Assembly: GCF_001999335.1 (NCBI RefSeq)
Contig: NZ_MLHS01000010.1
Coordinates: 1-58,872 of the forward strand
DNA from: Rodentibacter sp. Ppn85
GTDB lineage: Bacteria; Pseudomonadota; Gammaproteobacteria; Enterobacterales; Pasteurellaceae
DNA: 58,872 nucleotides
Direction of reading: 5' to 3'
Made by a program: the position numbers and the translations under genes. Below are positions 49,105 to 58,872 of the stretch, in pieces. The notes beneath the pieces are model-generated. The model saw only the letters and a list, made by a program, of their open reading frames with translations. It was not told the origin of the DNA and did not search any database. Numbering within the stretch: the first letter of the stretch is position 1; the number at the start of each line of letters is the position of its first letter.

Positions 49105-49160
49105 AAAATATCCTTTGAGCAAAAACCTCATTCCGAAGATAATTTAGGGCGAGCCTACGC

Positions 49161-51503
49161 CTACAAACTATAGGCTTTAATATACGGCAATTTACCTTTT
49201 TTCAACATATCTTGAATACCGCTTTGGTGATCATTGGTGCCTAAACCGCGTAATTCAAAGATCACGCCGATACTGTTATCATACAGCACTTCATCTTGCC
49301 CTTGATTTTGACGGCTGGTGACATAGCGTCTCGCCCCGACACCTATCGCCCAGCAACAGCTGTTATACTGCACGCCAAGATACTGTTCTACCGGTTTTTT
49401 CAGAGCTAAGTCTTGATAATATTTTCCGACCACCGCCCAATTGTCCGTCACTTCCCAAGCTGCGACCAAGCCTAATTGTTTAATATCTTGATTATAGGCA
49501 TTGGCGGATCGCCCTAAGTTTTGGTCTATATAAGCTTGGCTCGCATAACGATAATTTAACTGAATTAAATTATTTCTTTCCGGATTATATTCAATACTGG
49601 TATTGACTAATGAGGTTTTCTTCAACTGGGTATCATATTGATAGCTACCATGCCAGTTCCAATTATCATTGAGTTTCCAATTTGATTCCAACGCCCAAGA
49701 GGAAGAAGAACGCTGCGTACTGTTTGCCGGATTGCTGTCAATTCGGGAATCGGTTAAGTGATAAGTTTGTCCGACAGAGAAATTGAAACGTTCTTTTGAA
49801 TGTCTGTCATAAAAACGGGTTGTCCCCCCCAAAGTCACTTGGTTGGCCGAAGCAATACGGTCTAACCCGCTATAACGGCGATCACGGAATAAAGAATAAT
49901 AATCTTGTTGAACCAACGAGGAATCATAGCCATACCCCAAATAATCATTGGTACGGCTTGAGCCGATATTGCTTTGATTGCGATACGGGCGATATAAATA
50001 CTGCACGCGCGGTTCAAAGGTTTGCGTATAATCTTTTAAAAATGTGGTATCCCGTGCTAAAACGGTCTGTAAATCCACTTTAATTTGTGGAATAACCCGA
50101 TTTACCCGGCTTTCCACCTCTTCTGCACCAGCTCCTTTTCCTTTTTTCTGTTGGTAATGGGTGGCATAAAGTTTAGTTTCAATATTCAAGCTACCGTATT
50201 TATTCGACATTGCCGTGGCTAAACTAGGCTCAAGGTGAAAACGCCAAGCCGTTGGCATAAGGCTACTATCATTATCAAAACGTACTGCCTGTGAGAATAA
50301 CTTAAAGTCTAACCAACCATTCGCTAAATCATTTTTATAATAGTTAAAATCAATTTGCGGCATTGCACGATAAGGCCCGATATCCACCTCATCAAAGATT
50401 TGGAATTGGCGTGCAGAAATGGCGAAATTGTAATTTGGCTGGTAATAAGCAATACGTGCATATTGGTTGGCATAACCGTCCGTGCTACTCCCATAGTCGG
50501 AAGTAAAATCCGTGAAATAGCGTTTATCGCTTACTCGCGTATAGTCGATATTCAAACGCCAATTTTCAAGAAAAGATGAGCTATGGTTCCAATAAAACAA
50601 ATGACGTTTACGATTATCGCCATAATATTCACGATAGCGATCACGCGCTAAATACTCGCCGGCAATTTTGCCTTCTCCAACCGGCGTTAAATAGCGGAAT
50701 TCACCGTTTAATTGCCAACCTCGGTGCGACATATATTTTGGTATAACGGTCACATCATAATTCGGTGCTATATTCCAATAAATCGGTTGGGAATACCAAT
50801 AACCGTCACGGCTAGAACTTCCTACATTCGGCATTAACAAACCCGAACGGCGGCGATCACCGATAGGGAGTTGCAAATATGGCGTATAAAATACCGGCAC
50901 CCCCAGTATCTTAAAACGTGCATGCCACATTTCCGCATATTCTTCTTTAATGTACTGACGAATTTCCGAAGCATCCACCGCCCATGCGTTATCATTCGGT
51001 AAACAGGAAGTAAAGGTGGCATTTTTCATCACACGGGTATTATTGCGCAATTCAATTTCCTGTGCTTTCCCCCGGCCTTGACGTCCTACCAATTGATAAT
51101 CGGCTTCCGTCACATTACCGTCTTTCGAGTCTAAATTAAAATCCGCATTTTGCCCCAACATATTGATTTGATCGTCTTTATAATCAAATCCGCCACGCAC
51201 ATAAGCGAAACGCTGCAATGCCGTCCCTTCACCGATTTGCTTTACCTCTACGGAATGGGCTATCAAACGTCGATTACCTTGCTTTAAATCGGCGTTGCCT
51301 TTATAAATCGCATTCGTTGGTTGATTAATTTCCGCATCATCCGCTTCAATATAAACGGGTAAATCATTCGGATTCCCCGATACCACCTCACCGGAAAACG
51401 TTGGCACGCCCAGCAAACATTGCGAGCGTAAATCCGCCAAAGCCGTTTGGCTATAAAGTGCGGTCAAAATAGAAAGCGAAATTAAAGTATATTTTTTATT
51501 CAT
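49161..51503 (-). CDS. lptD: LPS-assembly outer-membrane protein LptD
   Basis: A 780-aa outer-membrane barrel that inserts lipooligosaccharide into the outer leaflet together with LptE. Signal peptide MNKKYTLISLSILTALYSQT then ALA. An N-terminal OstA/LptA-like jellyroll covers about 45-170 (VYIEADDAEINQPTNAIYKG). The rest is a 26-strand type barrel rich in aromatic alternation. Conserved cysteines are at the N-terminus (QCLLG), near 170 (SCLP) and the pair NSCCWAIG near the end, as needed for the disulphide rearrangement. Last gene of the yheS-tag group, 47 bases after tag. Confidence 0.96.
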   Translation of the reverse strand: MNKKYTLISLSILTALYSQTALADLRSQCLLGVPTFSGEVVSGNPNDLPVYIEADDAEINQPTNAIYKGNADLKQGNRRLIAHSVEVKQIGEGTALQRFAYVRGGFDYKDDQINMLGQNADFNLDSKDGNVTEADYQLVGRQGRGKAQEIELRNNTRVMKNATFTSCLPNDNAWAVDASEIRQYIKEEYAEMWHARFKILGVPVFYTPYLQLPIGDRRRSGLLMPNVGSSSRDGYWYSQPIYWNIAPNYDVTVIPKYMSHRGWQLNGEFRYLTPVGEGKIAGEYLARDRYREYYGDNRKRHLFYWNHSSSFLENWRLNIDYTRVSDKRYFTDFTSDYGSSTDGYANQYARIAYYQPNYNFAISARQFQIFDEVDIGPYRAMPQIDFNYYKNDLANGWLDFKLFSQAVRFDNDSSLMPTAWRFHLEPSLATAMSNKYGSLNIETKLYATHYQQKKGKGAGAEEVESRVNRVIPQIKVDLQTVLARDTTFLKDYTQTFEPRVQYLYRPYRNQSNIGSSRTNDYLGYGYDSSLVQQDYYSLFRDRRYSGLDRIASANQVTLGGTTRFYDRHSKERFNFSVGQTYHLTDSRIDSNPANSTQRSSSSWALESNWKLNDNWNWHGSYQYDTQLKKTSLVNTSIEYNPERNNLIQLNYRYASQAYIDQNLGRSANAYNQDIKQLGLVAAWEVTDNWAVVGKYYQDLALKKPVEQYLGVQYNSCCWAIGVGARRYVTSRQNQGQDEVLYDNSIGVIFELRGLGTNDHQSGIQDMLKKGKLPYIKAYSL

Positions 51504-51550
51504 AATTTAATTCTTTTTATCGATAAAATCCGAGCGATTATACTGGAAGA

Positions 51551-52917
<1,367 letters not shown>

Positions 52918-53469
52918 TTATCCTTGTCTAAACAATTGGTTAGTCATCAAATCACGAATCTCAGAAGGATTTTTCGCTTTGCCTACCGCTAAATCTAAGA
53001 CAGGAAAATCCTCGCCAAATTGCGACCGCACTTCCTCCCCTGTCCGACAGGGCGGCGCACCGGTTAAATTTGCACTCGTTGAAGTCAATGCAAAACCTGC
53101 TGATTCGCATAACGCTTTTACCTCCGAATGATCACTTAAACGCACCGCAATTGTGTTAAATTTTCCGGTAAGCAAGGGGGAAACATCCGATTTTGCCGGT
53201 ACAACCCAAGTAATTGGGCGATCATAACGGGCTGTAAGCCTTGCCATTTGCGTTTCCGTCACCGCTGAAAGATCAATAAAAGGCTGTAAAAATGTCAAAG
53301 TCGGCGCAATCAAAATTAATCCTTTTTCCATAGGACGTTGTTTTAAATCGAGTAATTTTCTGACCGCACTTTCACTTAACGGATTGCACCCCAAACCAAA
53401 TACCGCTTCGGTAGGGTAGGCGACAACTTGATCTTGTAATAAACAGGCGACAATTTGTTGTAAAGTCAT
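52918..53469 (-). CDS. tsaC: L-threonylcarbamoyladenylate synthase TsaC (YrdC)
   Basis: A 183-aa enzyme making the threonylcarbamoyl donor for t6A at tRNA position 37. [33 protein letters not shown], and [15 protein letters not shown] are the YrdC nucleotide and bicarbonate/threonine motifs. The short form without the Sua5 domain. The ATG overlaps the zinc-finger gene stop by four bases. Confidence 0.97.
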   Translation of the reverse strand: MTLQQIVACLLQDQVVAYPTEAVFGLGCNPLSESAVRKLLDLKQRPMEKGLILIAPTLTFLQPFIDLSAVTETQMARLTARYDRPITWVVPAKSDVSPLLTGKFNTIAVRLSDHSEVKALCESAGFALTSTSANLTGAPPCRTGEEVRSQFGEDFPVLDLAVGKAKNPSEIRDLMTNQLFRQG

Positions 53470-54008
53470 TTGGAAATCTCAAAAATATGGCGGCAGGTTT
53501 TATTTGCACATTGCATCTGTTGTCCTTTTTCATTTTCACTTTTTAATAACGCGAGAGAAAAACCGCATTGCGGGCAAAGCGTTTCATAGGGCTTAGCCGG
53601 TAAGGAAAATTTGCAATGAGGAAAATTATCGCAGCCATAAAATGTTTTCCCCTGTCGCCCACGGCGGGCGACTAGATGCCCCTTTTGACATTGCGGGCAA
53701 GCGATTTTTTCTGCCGGTTTTTGTTCTTCGTGTACGACAAAATCACATTGCGGATAATCACTACAACCGATAAACATGCCGAACGCACCTTGTTTCAACT
53801 GTAATGGATTAGCGCATTGCGGACAAGCTTCATCCAGTTCTTTCAATACTTTATATTCCATACGATGCAGAGGGTGTAAATAATCGCATTGCGGATAGCC
53901 ACTACAACCAAGAAACAACCCTTTTTTGCCCTGTTTAATTTGCAAAGTCAAACCGCACTTCGGGCAATACTCTTCTTGTTTTGTATGATGAAAAAGGGAT
54001 TCAACCAT
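53466..54008 (-). CDS. Topoisomerase-type C4 zinc-finger protein (YrdD-like)
   Basis: A 180-aa protein made of four C4 zinc-binding modules of the type found at the C-terminus of topoisomerase I. Each begins C-P-x-[61 protein letters not shown] and [18 protein letters not shown]. The topoisomerase catalytic core is absent, as in YrdD-like stand-alone proteins next to tsaC. It probably binds nucleic acid. The start is the ATG at 54008, two bases after the yheS stop. Confidence 0.9.
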   Translation of the reverse strand: MVESLFHHTKQEEYCPKCGLTLQIKQGKKGLFLGCSGYPQCDYLHPLHRMEYKVLKELDEACPQCANPLQLKQGAFGMFIGCSDYPQCDFVVHEEQKPAEKIACPQCQKGHLVARRGRQGKTFYGCDNFPHCKFSLPAKPYETLCPQCGFSLALLKSENEKGQQMQCANKTCRHIFEISK

Positions 54009-54010
54009 AA

Positions 54011-55939
54011 TCACTCCGTATTCGATAATATTTCTTCCAATGTCTCTTGCGCCTCCATCCAACCCGTCTCCACGGTCTCCAAAGCTTTTTTGGTCTGCAC
54101 TTGTTGCGCCAAAAGTGCGGTCAATTTTTCTTTATTTTCTACACTATAAAGTGCTGAATCCGCAAGGCTGTTTTCAATTTCCGCCAGCTGCCCGGCCAAT
54201 GTATTCATTTTTTCTTCCAATTGCGTGATTTTTTTCCGGAGCGGAGCGGTTTGTTGGCGCAATTCAGCTTCCCGGCGTTTTTGTTCTTTGCGACTTTGAT
54301 TGGAATGGGCACTTTCTGTCGATGTATTTTCTTCTACTGATTTTGTAGAAACTTGGCTATTTTGTTCCGTCAACCATTTTTGATAATCCTCTAAATCGCC
54401 TTTAAACGGTTCGACTTGTTTGTCATGTACCAAGTAGAATTCTTCCACTGTATTACGTAGCAAATGGCGATCGTGCGACACTACGACCAACGATCCTTCA
54501 TAATCTACCAACGCTTCCGTTAAAGCTTGGCGCATATCAAGATCTAAATGATTGGTCGGTTCATCCAATAACAGCAAATTCGGGCGTTGCCATACAATCA
54601 AGGCCAAAACCAAACGTGCTTTTTCGCCACCAGAAAAAAAGGAAACGGGCTGATTTACTTTATCACCGTGAAAAGCAAAACTACCGAGATAATCACGCAG
54701 TTGTTGCTCTGTTTGCTCCGCTGCGAGTTTTTGCATATGCCACAAAGCGGATTCTTCCGCACGGAGAGTATCAAGTTGATGTTGAGCAAAATACCCCAAT
54801 TGCACACCTTTAGCGAGCTGTATCGTACCGGAAAGTGCGGTAAGCTCTTGCGCCAAAAGTTTAATCAAAGTGGATTTTCCCGCCCCATTCTTACCCAGCA
54901 ATCCTATGCGGGAACCCGGCACAAGATTGAGTTTAATTTTACGCAAAATTTCAACCGCACTTTCCCCTTTACCATAACCGGCACTAGCTTGTTCAATCAT
55001 CACCAAAGGATTGGGCAACGAAACGGGAGGACGAAAGGTAAATGTAAAGGGATTATCCGCATAAGCCGGTGCAATTAACTCCATTCTCTGCAAGGCTTTC
55101 ACACGGCTTTGTGCTTGTTTTGCTTTGGTAGCTTTAGCTTTAAAGCGATCAATATAGCTTTGCAGATGGGCAATTTTTTGTTGTTGCTGGCGATACATTG
55201 CCGCTTGTTGAGCAAGTTTAGTCGCACGCTGGATTTCAAAAGAAGAATAATCCCCGGTATATTCGTTTAGCTTTTGGTGTTCTATATGCAAAATTTTATT
55301 CACGATAGGATCAAGAAAATCACGGTCGTGGGAAATCAATACTAACGTTCCTTGATAATTCACCAGCCAGCGTTCAAGCCAGATGACAGCATCTAGGTCT
55401 AAGTGGTTAGTGGGTTCATCAAGCAATAATAAATCTGACGGACAAAGCAACGCCTGTGCCAAATTCAATCTCATTCGCCAACCGCCGGAGAAAGATTTTA
55501 CACTATGCGTAGTCTCAGCCTGTGTAAAACCTAATCCGTGTAGCAGCGCTTCCGCACGGGATCGGATTGTCCAAGCATTGATCGCATCCAACCTGTCATG
55601 AATATGTGCAATGGCATTACCATCATTGCACTCACTCGCTTGAGTAAGTTCTGACTGTAAACGGCAATATTCTCGATCCCCTTGAATCACATAGTCCAAA
55701 GCGGAAATTTCTAATGCCGGCGTTTCCTGATTCACCCATGATATAGCCCAATTCGATGGGTAAGTAACGTCTCCGCCTTCCGCCTGAAGTTCTTTTTTTA
55801 ATAAGGCAAATAGCGAAGATTTACCAGAACCGTTTTTTCCCACTAAGCCTACTTTTTGTTTTGGATTAATGGTTGCCGTAGCATTTTCAAGTAATTCTGT
55901 TTGCCCGCGTTTTAAGGAAATATTACTAAATACAATCAT
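54011..55939 (-). CDS. yheS: ABC-F ATPase YheS
   Basis: A 642-aa soluble protein with two ABC domains and no membrane span. First Walker A GLVGKNGSGKSSLFAL, signature SFSGGWRMRLNLAQAL, Walker B LLLLDEPTNHLDLDAVIWLE. Second Walker A GLLGKNGAGKSTLIKL, signature SFFSGGEKARLVLAL, Walker B LLLLDEPTNHLD. A charged linker (about 240-285) and a C-terminal coiled coil (about 540-625) complete the ABC-F layout. YheS-type proteins act on ribosomes, easing stalls. First gene of the yheS-znf-tsaC-aroE-tag-lptD group. Confidence 0.95.
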   Translation of the reverse strand: MIVFSNISLKRGQTELLENATATINPKQKVGLVGKNGSGKSSLFALLKKELQAEGGDVTYPSNWAISWVNQETPALEISALDYVIQGDREYCRLQSELTQASECNDGNAIAHIHDRLDAINAWTIRSRAEALLHGLGFTQAETTHSVKSFSGGWRMRLNLAQALLCPSDLLLLDEPTNHLDLDAVIWLERWLVNYQGTLVLISHDRDFLDPIVNKILHIEHQKLNEYTGDYSSFEIQRATKLAQQAAMYRQQQQKIAHLQSYIDRFKAKATKAKQAQSRVKALQRMELIAPAYADNPFTFTFRPPVSLPNPLVMIEQASAGYGKGESAVEILRKIKLNLVPGSRIGLLGKNGAGKSTLIKLLAQELTALSGTIQLAKGVQLGYFAQHQLDTLRAEESALWHMQKLAAEQTEQQLRDYLGSFAFHGDKVNQPVSFFSGGEKARLVLALIVWQRPNLLLLDEPTNHLDLDMRQALTEALVDYEGSLVVVSHDRHLLRNTVEEFYLVHDKQVEPFKGDLEDYQKWLTEQNSQVSTKSVEENTSTESAHSNQSRKEQKRREAELRQQTAPLRKKITQLEEKMNTLAGQLAEIENSLADSALYSVENKEKLTALLAQQVQTKKALETVETGWMEAQETLEEILSNTE

Positions 55940-56101
55940 TTCTCTAAGATATGTCTAAAATTTTGGCTATTTTGCAACATTGTGAGAAAAACACAAAATT
56001 TGTTTTGATTCTTTCATTTTACAAAAAGGGAAATATACCTCCGTTGAGGCAAAGGACAAGTGATACTGAATGGGGGACAACCCCAAATCAAGGCAATAAA
56101 A

Positions 56102-56149
56102 AATCTGCACCTTAATCTGTCGGCGTTTACCAACATTTAGGTGCAGATT
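56102..56149 (-). terminator. Terminator after the adhesin gene
   Basis: Eleven-base arms AATCTGCACCT and AGGTGCAGATT, with a small inner stem (GTTGG/CCGAC), followed on the minus strand by TTTTTTATT. The rest of 55940-56203 holds the yheS promoter area and no gene. Confidence 0.88.
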
Positions 56150-56203
56150 AAATTAATGATGTTTTATTAAGTTAAGAAACTTAATGACTTCACCGAGTAG
56201 AGA

Positions 56204-58872
56204 TTACCACTGGTAACCTACCCCCACGCCACCGGAATAGTGACCTGCAGAGTTAGCCGTACCAGTTAATTTCAAGATAACCTTACCGTTATCGCTGGCT
56301 CTTGAATAACCTACGGCAACCGCTGACGCACCGCTATATCCGCCTGCGGCTGCGGCTACCATTGATTTACCCGGACTCATTACTTGTGGTAATGAAGAAG
56401 CGGCTGCGGCATTTGCACCAATTCCACGAACGCGTTTATCTAACTTGTCAACACGATTGTTCACATTATAGATATCGCCGCGAACTTGGTTTAATTGGTT
56501 CATATTCACAGCGTCAGTGCCTTTCACACCATTTGCCACATTACTAATGACTTTGTTACCGGCATTGATACCACCAGCCGTCACACTCGGTCCGCCTTTA
56601 ATCGTTAAACCGTCATTGTTAACGGTGGTATTACCGATATTCACACTACCGTTATTTCCTAAAGTGATATTTTCGGCTAATTTCACTTTTAGGCTACCGC
56701 CTTCGTTGACAACGCCAATGTTATTATCGGTTAATGTACCTTTTGCACCACCTGTGATATTCAAGGTTTCATTTAACTTTTTATTGATAACCTCACCGTT
56801 ATCGCCTTTGAACTTCAAGCCGTCATTTAAGGTGGCTACTTCTTCAACGTCGCCATTCGGTTTTTTGTAAACAATGCGCGTTTTACTTTCGCCGTTTTTA
56901 CCGTCATTACCGTCCAGACCTTTAGCACCGTCTTTCACAGAAAGATTAGCTGATACGCCGTCTTTACCGTCTGCGCCTTTCGGGCCGGTTAAGCCGATTG
57001 AGCCGTCTTTGCCGTTAATCACAACAGATGATCCATCTTTACCGTTTACACCGATTGAACCATCAACACCGTCTTTACCCGGCTGACCATTTTGACCTGG
57101 TTTGCCTTTTTCACCGATAACTAAGTTGTTACCCGTTGAAATTTCGTAACCGTTATCGATCTGTTTAACAACAATGTTATTACCTTGATTTAGGTTGAAA
57201 ACTTCATTGTTATTGATACGTTTATCGGTTGCAGTATCTTGGCCGTTAGTTGCCAAATTAAAGCCGGTATTGTTCATCGCCGTATATAACTGACCGCCAT
57301 TGATCGCATCTTTACTGGTCGGGGTAATATCTCCATCTTTTACATTAGAGATTTTCTTGTCGCCTGCATTAACACCATTATTTGTGATAGAAGGACCGTC
57401 TTTAATTGTCACACCATCATTATTAACGGTGGTGTTACCCATAGTAAGATTCCCTTCTTTCAATGTGGTATTACCAAGGGTAATGCTACCGTCTTTCGTC
57501 AAATTAAGATCTTTGTTCAAACTTACTGCAAAGTCTTTACCACCGGATGCATTTGTACCGTTTGGTGTCACTTTCACATTGGTATCACCTGCGGTAACAC
57601 TTTCTTCTTTTGCAAGCTGTGCTTTCGCTTCATCCGATAAGTCCACGGCATAATCAGTAACATTGTTGCCTTTATCTATTGAGGTCACTTTAATTTTACT
57701 TGAACCGTTACTTACCGTACTTGTGTTCGCATTAACCGTGTAAATATCCTGACCGTTCGCACCTGTCTCTTTCTTGATATTGACATTGTTGCCTGCTTTC
57801 ACTTCGGTTTTTGAAGACGCCGCTGACGCGTTTAACTGACTTAAGTTCACCGCATCGGTTGGATTAGTACCATTTGCAACACCGGTAATTTTTTTATTAC
57901 CTGCATTGATACCGCCAGCCGTCACACTCGGTCCGCCTTTAATCGTTAAACCGTCATTGTTAACGGTGGTATTACCGATATTCACACTACCGTTATTTCC
58001 TAAAGTGATATTTTCGGCTAATTTCACTTTTAGGCTACCGCCTTCGTTGACAACGCCAATGTTATTATCGGTTAATGTACCTTTTGCACCACCTGTGATG
58101 CTTAACGTCTCGTTCAGTTTCTTCGCAATTTCTTTACCATCGTCGCCTTTGAACTTCAGACCGTCTTTTAAGGTCGCCACTTCTTCAATGTCGCCATTCG
58201 GTTTTTTGTAAACAATGCGCGTTTTACTTTCACCGTTTTTACCGTCATTACCGTCCAGACCTTTAGCACCGTCTTTCACACTAATATTGGCAGACGCACC
58301 ATCTTTGCCGTCAGCACCTTTCGGACCGGTTAAGCTGATTGAACCGTCTTTTCCGTTGATTGCCACCGCGGAACCGTCTTTGCCGTTCACGCCGATTGAA
58401 CCGTCAACGCCGTCTTTTCCATTAGCGCCTTTCTCACCGATAACTAAATTGTTACTCGTTGCAATTTCATAACCATTGTCGATTTGTTTAATCACAATGT
58501 TATTACCCGCATCCAACGTAAAGTTTTCATTGGTCGCTAAACGTTTACCAGCAGCCGTTAAACCATCAACCTCACTTGATTGACCGTTCGTACCCGTTAC
58601 CGCTTTTGTGACTAAGTTAAAACCAGCATTCGCTACCGAGGCATTCAATTGGTTAAGATTCACCGCATCCGTGCCGTTCGTACCGTTTGCGACGTTAGTG
58701 ATGGTCTTATTACCTGCATTGACACCGCCTTTAGTCACACTCGGTCCACCGGTAATAGTTAAACCAGTGCTGTTTAATAACGTATCACCAAGCGTTATGC
58801 TACCTGCACTCGTGAGGTTCAGATCTCTCGATAATTTCACTTCCAACGTACCGTTGTTGTTATTCACACCAA
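56204..58872 (-). CDS. Trimeric autotransporter adhesin, C-terminal part (truncated by window edge)
   Basis: At least 887 residues; the N-terminus lies beyond the right edge. The last 75 residues are a YadA-type trimeric barrel anchor (SLPQVMSPGKSMVAAAAGGY, VAVGYSRASDNGKVILKL, GVGVGYQW). In front lies a neck/coiled segment (QVRGDIYNVNNRVDKLDKRV). The passenger alternates Hia/Hsf-like modules: Trp-ring/neck motifs with NAGNKTITNVANGTNGTDAV then NLNQLN, beta-prism-like KVKLAENITLGNNGSVNIGN, and collagen-like Gly runs (GKDGVDGSIGVNGKDG, GPKGADGKDG). A 447-residue unit is duplicated. It probably mediates attachment to host or matrix; ligand unknown. No uptake signal seen. Confidence 0.93.
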   Translation of the reverse strand, partial: GVNNNNGTLEVKLSRDLNLTSAGSITLGDTLLNSTGLTITGGPSVTKGGVNAGNKTITNVANGTNGTDAVNLNQLNASVANAGFNLVTKAVTGTNGQSSEVDGLTAAGKRLATNENFTLDAGNNIVIKQIDNGYEIATSNNLVIGEKGANGKDGVDGSIGVNGKDGSAVAINGKDGSISLTGPKGADGKDGASANISVKDGAKGLDGNDGKNGESKTRIVYKKPNGDIEEVATLKDGLKFKGDDGKEIAKKLNETLSITGGAKGTLTDNNIGVVNEGGSLKVKLAENITLGNNGSVNIGNTTVNNDGLTIKGGPSVTAGGINAGNKKITGVANGTNPTDAVNLSQLNASAASSKTEVKAGNNVNIKKETGANGQDIYTVNANTSTVSNGSSKIKVTSIDKGNNVTDYAVDLSDEAKAQLAKEESVTAGDTNVKVTPNGTNASGGKDFAVSLNKDLNLTKDGSITLGNTTLKEGNLTMGNTTVNNDGVTIKDGPSITNNGVNAGDKKISNVKDGDITPTSKDAINGGQLYTAMNNTGFNLATNGQDTATDKRINNNEVFNLNQGNNIVVKQIDNGYEISTGNNLVIGEKGKPGQNGQPGKDGVDGSIGVNGKDGSSVVINGKDGSIGLTGPKGADGKDGVSANLSVKDGAKGLDGNDGKNGESKTRIVYKKPNGDVEEVATLNDGLKFKGDNGEVINKKLNETLNITGGAKGTLTDNNIGVVNEGGSLKVKLAENITLGNNGSVNIGNTTVNNDGLTIKGGPSVTAGGINAGNKVISNVANGVKGTDAVNMNQLNQVRGDIYNVNNRVDKLDKRVRGIGANAAAASSLPQVMSPGKSMVAAAAGGYSGASAVAVGYSRASDNGKVILKLTGTANSAGHYSGGVGVGYQW
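56574..56758. repeat. 185-bp perfect direct repeat in the adhesin gene, copy 1
   Basis: Identical to 57915-58099 over 185 bases, spaced by exactly 1341 bases (447 codons), so the reading frame is kept. It encodes the GTLTDNNIGVVNEGGSLKVK to GGPSVTAGGINAG module. Weaker similarity extends on both sides. Confidence 0.92.
57915..58099. repeat. 185-bp perfect direct repeat in the adhesin gene, copy 2
   Basis: Partner of 56574-56758. The repeat is long enough for homologous recombination and would add or remove one 447-residue unit in frame. Confidence 0.92.

Noticed and set aside
54587-55078. 163-residue plus-strand open frame opposite yheS
   Set aside because: Antisense to a conserved ABC-F gene with no recognisable features.
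56874-58472. CRISPR-like repetition at the right end
   Set aside because: The repeats are codon-level collagen-like and module repeats inside one long open frame, with no constant repeat/spacer pattern.

Overview
This window reads as a chromosomal segment of a Pasteurellaceae bacterium of the Haemophilus/Aggregatibacter type. The main evidence is the dense scatter of the Hin-type DNA uptake signal core AAGTGCGGT (or its complement), seen dozens of times inside genes and as inverted pairs at gene ends. Protein sequences and local gene orders (truD-surE-nlpD, oppABCDF-tal, def-fmt-rsmB-trkA-mscL, gpt/pepD, tehA-rpoC) also fit that family. I cannot name the species from sequence alone. No rRNA, tRNA, CRISPR array, insertion sequence or phage was recognised.

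Layout. 1-6.1 kb (minus strand): an orphan type VI secretion effector island. It holds a 121-aa unknown ORF, a DUF4123 adaptor/chaperone, a Tle3-like lipase effector, and two tandem membrane-anchored propeller-like putative immunity proteins separated by a relic of an effector C-terminus. 6.1-9.9 kb (minus): truD-surE-yqaA-small lipoprotein-nlpD. 10-12 kb (plus): rraB, a SIMPL-domain protein and slyD, followed by a relic of the rarA 3' end. 12.3-15 kb (minus): a DUF302 protein, yagU and tal. 15.1-20.8 kb (plus): the oligopeptide permease operon oppABCDF, with oppD interrupted by one in-frame TAA. 20.9-26.5 kb (minus): def-fmt-rsmB-glycosyltransferase-trkA-mscL. 26.6-31.1 kb (minus): dnaE and a GlxA-type AraC regulator, the latter divergent from a secreted metallo-beta-lactamase-fold protein. 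32.2-34.2 kb: gpt and pepD, divergent. 34.3-34.75 kb: a decayed retron-type reverse transcriptase. 34.9-37.8 kb (minus): aldA with a consensus CRP site, and tehA. 38-47.9 kb (minus): rplJ-rplL-rpoB-rpoC with an L10-type leader and a good promoter. 47.9-56 kb (minus): ridA, mlaA, lptD, tag, aroE, tsaC, a topoisomerase-type zinc-finger protein and the ABC-F protein yheS. 56.2-58.9 kb (minus): the C-terminal part of a trimeric autotransporter adhesin running off the right edge.

Most of the window is housekeeping: transcription, replication, tRNA and rRNA modification, outer-membrane biogenesis (mlaA, lptD, nlpD), peptide uptake and utilisation (opp, pepD). Accessory DNA lies at the two ends (T6SS toxin/immunity island, adhesin) and in small AT-rich gaps holding gene relics. 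The best candidates for something new are the effector-tail/immunity duplication, the adaptor gene whose reading frame runs back to a single TAG shared with the unknown ORF, the miniature NlpD-like lipoprotein and the retron relic.
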